From assembly GCA_003501335.1 (NCBI GenBank), contig DNPQ01000400.1, positions 1 through 8,200 of the forward strand: a DNA stretch of 8,200 nt, read 5' to 3'. Position numbers and translations under genes: made by a program. Source of the DNA: Bacillota bacterium. GTDB lineage: Bacteria; Bacillota; UBA4882; UBA8346. The stretch's first letter is position 1; each line of letters starts with the position of its first letter. Under the pieces are notes generated by a model. That model saw only the letters and a list, made by a program, of their open reading frames with translations. It was not told where the DNA came from and searched no databases. Positions 5,863 through 8,200 of this stretch are shown one piece after another.

Positions 5863-7440
5863 CTATTTTTTAATACGATATAATTTATAACCTTTATCGA
5901 ATTCCTTTTCTAAAACACACCAGTCGGCGCCATGGATATATAAATTCGGATAATATCTATTAAAAGCGTCCATTGAAGTTGGGTCGGTCGTAATCGTTGA
6001 CGGAACTAAAATATAATCAATTTTGTATAATTTGGGATTCTTAATAGCCCTTTTAAATTCATAACTGGAGGTTATCACCAAATGTTGGGGATTATTGCAA
6101 TTTATAATTGTAGTAACGGTAAGAAAAGCATCCATCATTATCTTTGCGTGTGGTATTTTTTCATTAATGTATTGAACAACTTTCCTCTGGGCTATTTCTG
6201 ATGGATAATTTACAAATTTAAAATTTCGGAACTTTTCTCCCGCCATTGCCGGTACCGGTGAACGCAACCAACTAAACCCTAGAGAAATATCGGCAATAAT
6301 CATAATGATTATGCAGAAGAAGGTAAATACTTTGGTTTTGTTTTTTTTCATTTCATAGGGAAACCAAGCCATTAGAAATGGTAAGGGATAAATGAAATAC
6401 CTGAATATACCGATAGAAGCTCCTTTTGAAAGCATAACAAATTGCAAAATATTCGCTGATAGCACAAACAATATCAACACAAAAAAATCCGGCTTAAAAA
6501 TAGTCCTGCGTATGATGCGGTAAATGATTACCACCATCAGTGGCAACATAAAGAATACCGTGGCCGAAACAATATATTTTATCACTAAAACCGGTTTGCC
6601 AATCATGCCTTTCAATACTGGATTCAAACTATAAAGTTTGACAAATCCTAAATTGGAATAATTTGAGTTTAAAAAGTACAATGGATTACCCATGATGACC
6701 CAACAATAGATCATCCAAACCAAAAAGGCATATACTACCGGGGTCAGTAATACCAAGCTTTTACCCTCAAGGCATTGTAAAGAATACTTTAAATCCTTCC
6801 GGCGTTCGTCTTCCAAATTTTTTCGATGGAACGTCAAAATAATAATCGTAAATGCTAAAAAAGCACTGATCGAGGCTGTAATCGCCTCGTAGCGGATAAG
6901 AAACGACAGCATCAAGGCACAAGCCATTTTAATGATATGGTCAGGATTTTCATTCTCCATCCATTGGGTAAAGTTATAAGTAAACCAAAGGAGCATAAAA
7001 CAATATGGCACTTCTGTCATGCCGTTACATCCATAGAGAAACATAAAAGGATTAAAGCAATATAACAGCGCTAAACAGAGACCGGTCCATTGTGACCGGC
7101 CGTAATCTACGGTGTATTTAAAGATCAAAACCCCCGAACCGGCGGCAAAAGAACTGGTTACGAACACACTGGCTAAGCCGGAAGAAGCTATAGGTTTATA
7201 AATCGGCGTTAATAAAAGTAAGGGCATTTCCAAAAAGCTCAGTAACGGGGTCCATACAGCACCTATGGCCGCCAAATGAGATGGACGTATATAAAGTACA
7301 TAATATGCATTAGCCACCCTACTGAGGGCGTCACCATCAATAAAGGATTTAATATGGCAGACATAATATCCGGCTACACACTCAGTTATAAAAACTAAGA
7401 TAAATAAAACCCAGGAAGTAATTTTCTTAGACAGGGGCAT
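5863..7440 (-). CDS. Polytopic GT-C-type glycosyltransferase (ArnT/PMT-like)
   Basis: The 525-residue protein has a short basic N-terminus, a first membrane segment (about 8-28), then IDGDALSRVANAYYV (34-48) in the first external loop. Its D35-G-D37 fits the acidic motif of GT-C enzymes, which use polyprenyl-phosphate sugars on the outer face of the cytoplasmic membrane. About ten further hydrophobic segments run to about residue 390. A second acidic site may be N139-GMTE143, and LIRYE (181-185) is also family-like. Residues 400-525 form a soluble, presumably external C-terminal domain. Length and layout fit the GT39/PMT/ArnT group; acceptor and sugar are unknown. AAAGG (7449-7453) lies 8 nt before the ATG. 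It is a natural consumer of the lipid-linked sugar made by the GT2 enzyme at 573-1505, although the partnership is inferred. Confidence 0.85.
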   Translation of the reverse strand: MPLSKKITSWVLFILVFITECVAGYYVCHIKSFIDGDALSRVANAYYVLYIRPSHLAAIGAVWTPLLSFLEMPLLLLTPIYKPIASSGLASVFVTSSFAAGSGVLIFKYTVDYGRSQWTGLCLALLYCFNPFMFLYGCNGMTEVPYCFMLLWFTYNFTQWMENENPDHIIKMACALMLSFLIRYEAITASISAFLAFTIIILTFHRKNLEDERRKDLKYSLQCLEGKSLVLLTPVVYAFLVWMIYCWVIMGNPLYFLNSNYSNLGFVKLYSLNPVLKGMIGKPVLVIKYIVSATVFFMLPLMVVIIYRIIRRTIFKPDFFVLILFVLSANILQFVMLSKGASIGIFRYFIYPLPFLMAWFPYEMKKNKTKVFTFFCIIIMIIADISLGFSWLRSPVPAMAGEKFRNFKFVNYPSEIAQRKVVQYINEKIPHAKIMMDAFLTVTTIINCNNPQHLVITSSYEFKRAIKNPKLYKIDYILVPSTITTDPTSMDAFNRYYPNLYIHGADWCVLEKEFDKGYKLYRIKK

Positions 7441-7470
7441 TTCAACTGCCTTTCATAGCTAACTTATACA

Positions 7471-7488
7471 AACGATTTAATAATCGTT
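7471..7488. repeat. Short hairpin between barrel and GT-C genes
   Basis: AACGATT (7471-7477) and AATCGTT (7482-7488) form a perfect 7-bp stem with a 4-nt loop. An outer GCTA/TAGC pair lies at 7458-7461 and 7493-7496. On the minus strand the stem is followed by TGTATAAG rather than a T-run, so at best it is a weak terminator or attenuator after the barrel gene. Confidence 0.35.
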
Positions 7489-7517
7489 ATAGTAGCTTTT
7501 TTAGTAATGAATCCATT

Positions 7518-8200
7518 CTAATAAAAATTATAGGATATTCCCACTATCGTGGTTTTACTATTCTCTACAGGTAAACTGGCTATAGTAGTATCCAAATCAG
7601 TATAATATGAAGAATAAATACTATATTTTTTATTGAGATTGTATGTTGCCCCAAAAGAAAATCCTCCGTATCTCTCCTTTAGAGTTGCATTTACAGTTTG
7701 ATCTTGATAATAAATATAATTCAAAGCATAATTACCCCAAATCGTTAACGGTTTATTAACCTGATACCAAAATCCAAGCAAACCCTCAAAAGTATTTTTA
7801 TCGTAATTTGTAATGCTATAATCTACGTTTGTATGAATCGAATATAAATTCAATGAAATATTGAATTTCGGATTCACCCGCCATTGAATTCCACCATTTA
7901 ATTTCAAGTCGGTATAATCTTGCCAAGTTTTAGAAGTATACGTAATATAAGAGATTTGCCCATTTAAAAATAAAGCTTTCGTTAAAGGTTGATTTGTAGA
8001 TAACATGAATGAATTCGACGTTGTATCTTGGTTATTATCATACTCGATTTCAATATGCATTTTTTTTAAAAAGTTATACCCCACACCGCAATAACCGTCA
8101 TCATACCCTGAAATATTGTGTCCCCCATAAACCAGCCACTTATCGGTCCCCCAATACGCTCCTATTTTAGGAGCGTAGTAATTATCATAACCTTCATACT
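7518..8200 (-). CDS. Outer-membrane beta-barrel protein, C-terminal part (partial at window edge)
   Basis: The frame is open to the right edge, giving about 226 residues ending at TAG 7518-7520. An apparent start at 8084 is only an internal GTG: the same frame continues upstream with barrel-like sequence (for example YDNYYAPKIGAYWG and WLVYGGHNISGYDDGY). The protein is rich in Tyr, Asn and Thr, with alternating polar/hydrophobic strands such as MHIEIEYD, GGFSFGATYNL, KYSIYSSYYTD and TTIVGISYNFY, separated by turn-rich loops. It ends in an aromatic residue, the usual C-terminal signal for BAM-dependent outer-membrane insertion. No long hydrophobic helix is present. The specific role (porin, export channel or assembly factor) cannot be told; its place upstream of glycan genes could indicate a surface-polysaccharide function, but a 77-bp gap and hairpin may separate the units. 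Confidence 0.75.
   Translation of the reverse strand, partial: YEGYDNYYAPKIGAYWGTDKWLVYGGHNISGYDDGYCGVGYNFLKKMHIEIEYDNNQDTTSNSFMLSTNQPLTKALFLNGQISYITYTSKTWQDYTDLKLNGGIQWRVNPKFNISLNLYSIHTNVDYSITNYDKNTFEGLLGFWYQVNKPLTIWGNYALNYIYYQDQTVNATLKERYGGFSFGATYNLNKKYSIYSSYYTDLDTTIASLPVENSKTTIVGISYNFY

Noticed and set aside
8082..8084. GTG at 8084 as the start of the beta-barrel gene
   Set aside because: The same frame stays open to the window edge with barrel-like sequence upstream, so this is an internal valine codon.

Overview
The window looks like a piece of an AT-rich genome from a diderm Firmicute (Negativicutes-type, for example a Sporomusa/Pelosinus relative). Two things suggest this: strong Gram-positive-style ribosome binding sites (GGAGG, AAAGGA, GAGGTG) before most genes, and at the right edge a Tyr/Asn-rich protein of alternating strands ending in an aromatic residue, as in an outer-membrane beta-barrel. 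The taxonomic call is inference. I see no rRNA, tRNA, CRISPR array or intact transposase.

All eight genes lie on the minus strand, so transcription runs from high to low coordinates. In that order they are: the 3' part of an outer-membrane beta-barrel protein (8200-7518); a polytopic GT-C-type glycosyltransferase (7440-5863); an SDR-type NAD-dependent epimerase/dehydratase (5711-4788); a xylose-isomerase-like TIM-barrel sugar isomerase/epimerase (4786-3986; its real start is well inside the longest open frame); a DAO-family FAD oxidoreductase with a four-cysteine cluster (3884-2763); a divergent GT2 glycosyltransferase with eroded catalytic motifs (2762-1713); a canonical polyprenyl-phosphate GT2 of the GtrB/DPM1 type (1505-573); and the 5' part of a membrane-anchored MutS-family ATPase (451-1). 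The epimerase/isomerase pair is separated by 1 nt and the oxidoreductase/GT2 pair abuts with no gap, so translational coupling is likely within each pair.

The middle genes read as a small surface-glycan module. The SDR, TIM-barrel and FAD enzymes would make or remodel a sugar or cyclitol-like unit. One GT2 would load a sugar on undecaprenyl phosphate, and the GT-C enzyme would use lipid-linked sugar on the outer face of the cytoplasmic membrane. No flippase, polymerase or ligase is visible, so the pathway is incomplete in this window. The sugar product cannot be named from sequence.

The most unusual non-coding structure is an imperfect long palindrome at about 1593-1710 with insertion-sequence-like terminal inverted repeats. 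It looks like a MITE. It sits two bases after the stop codon of the divergent GT2 gene. A 20-codon coding-like tail on its other side is in the same frame as that gene, which suggests the element may have truncated the gene's C-terminus.
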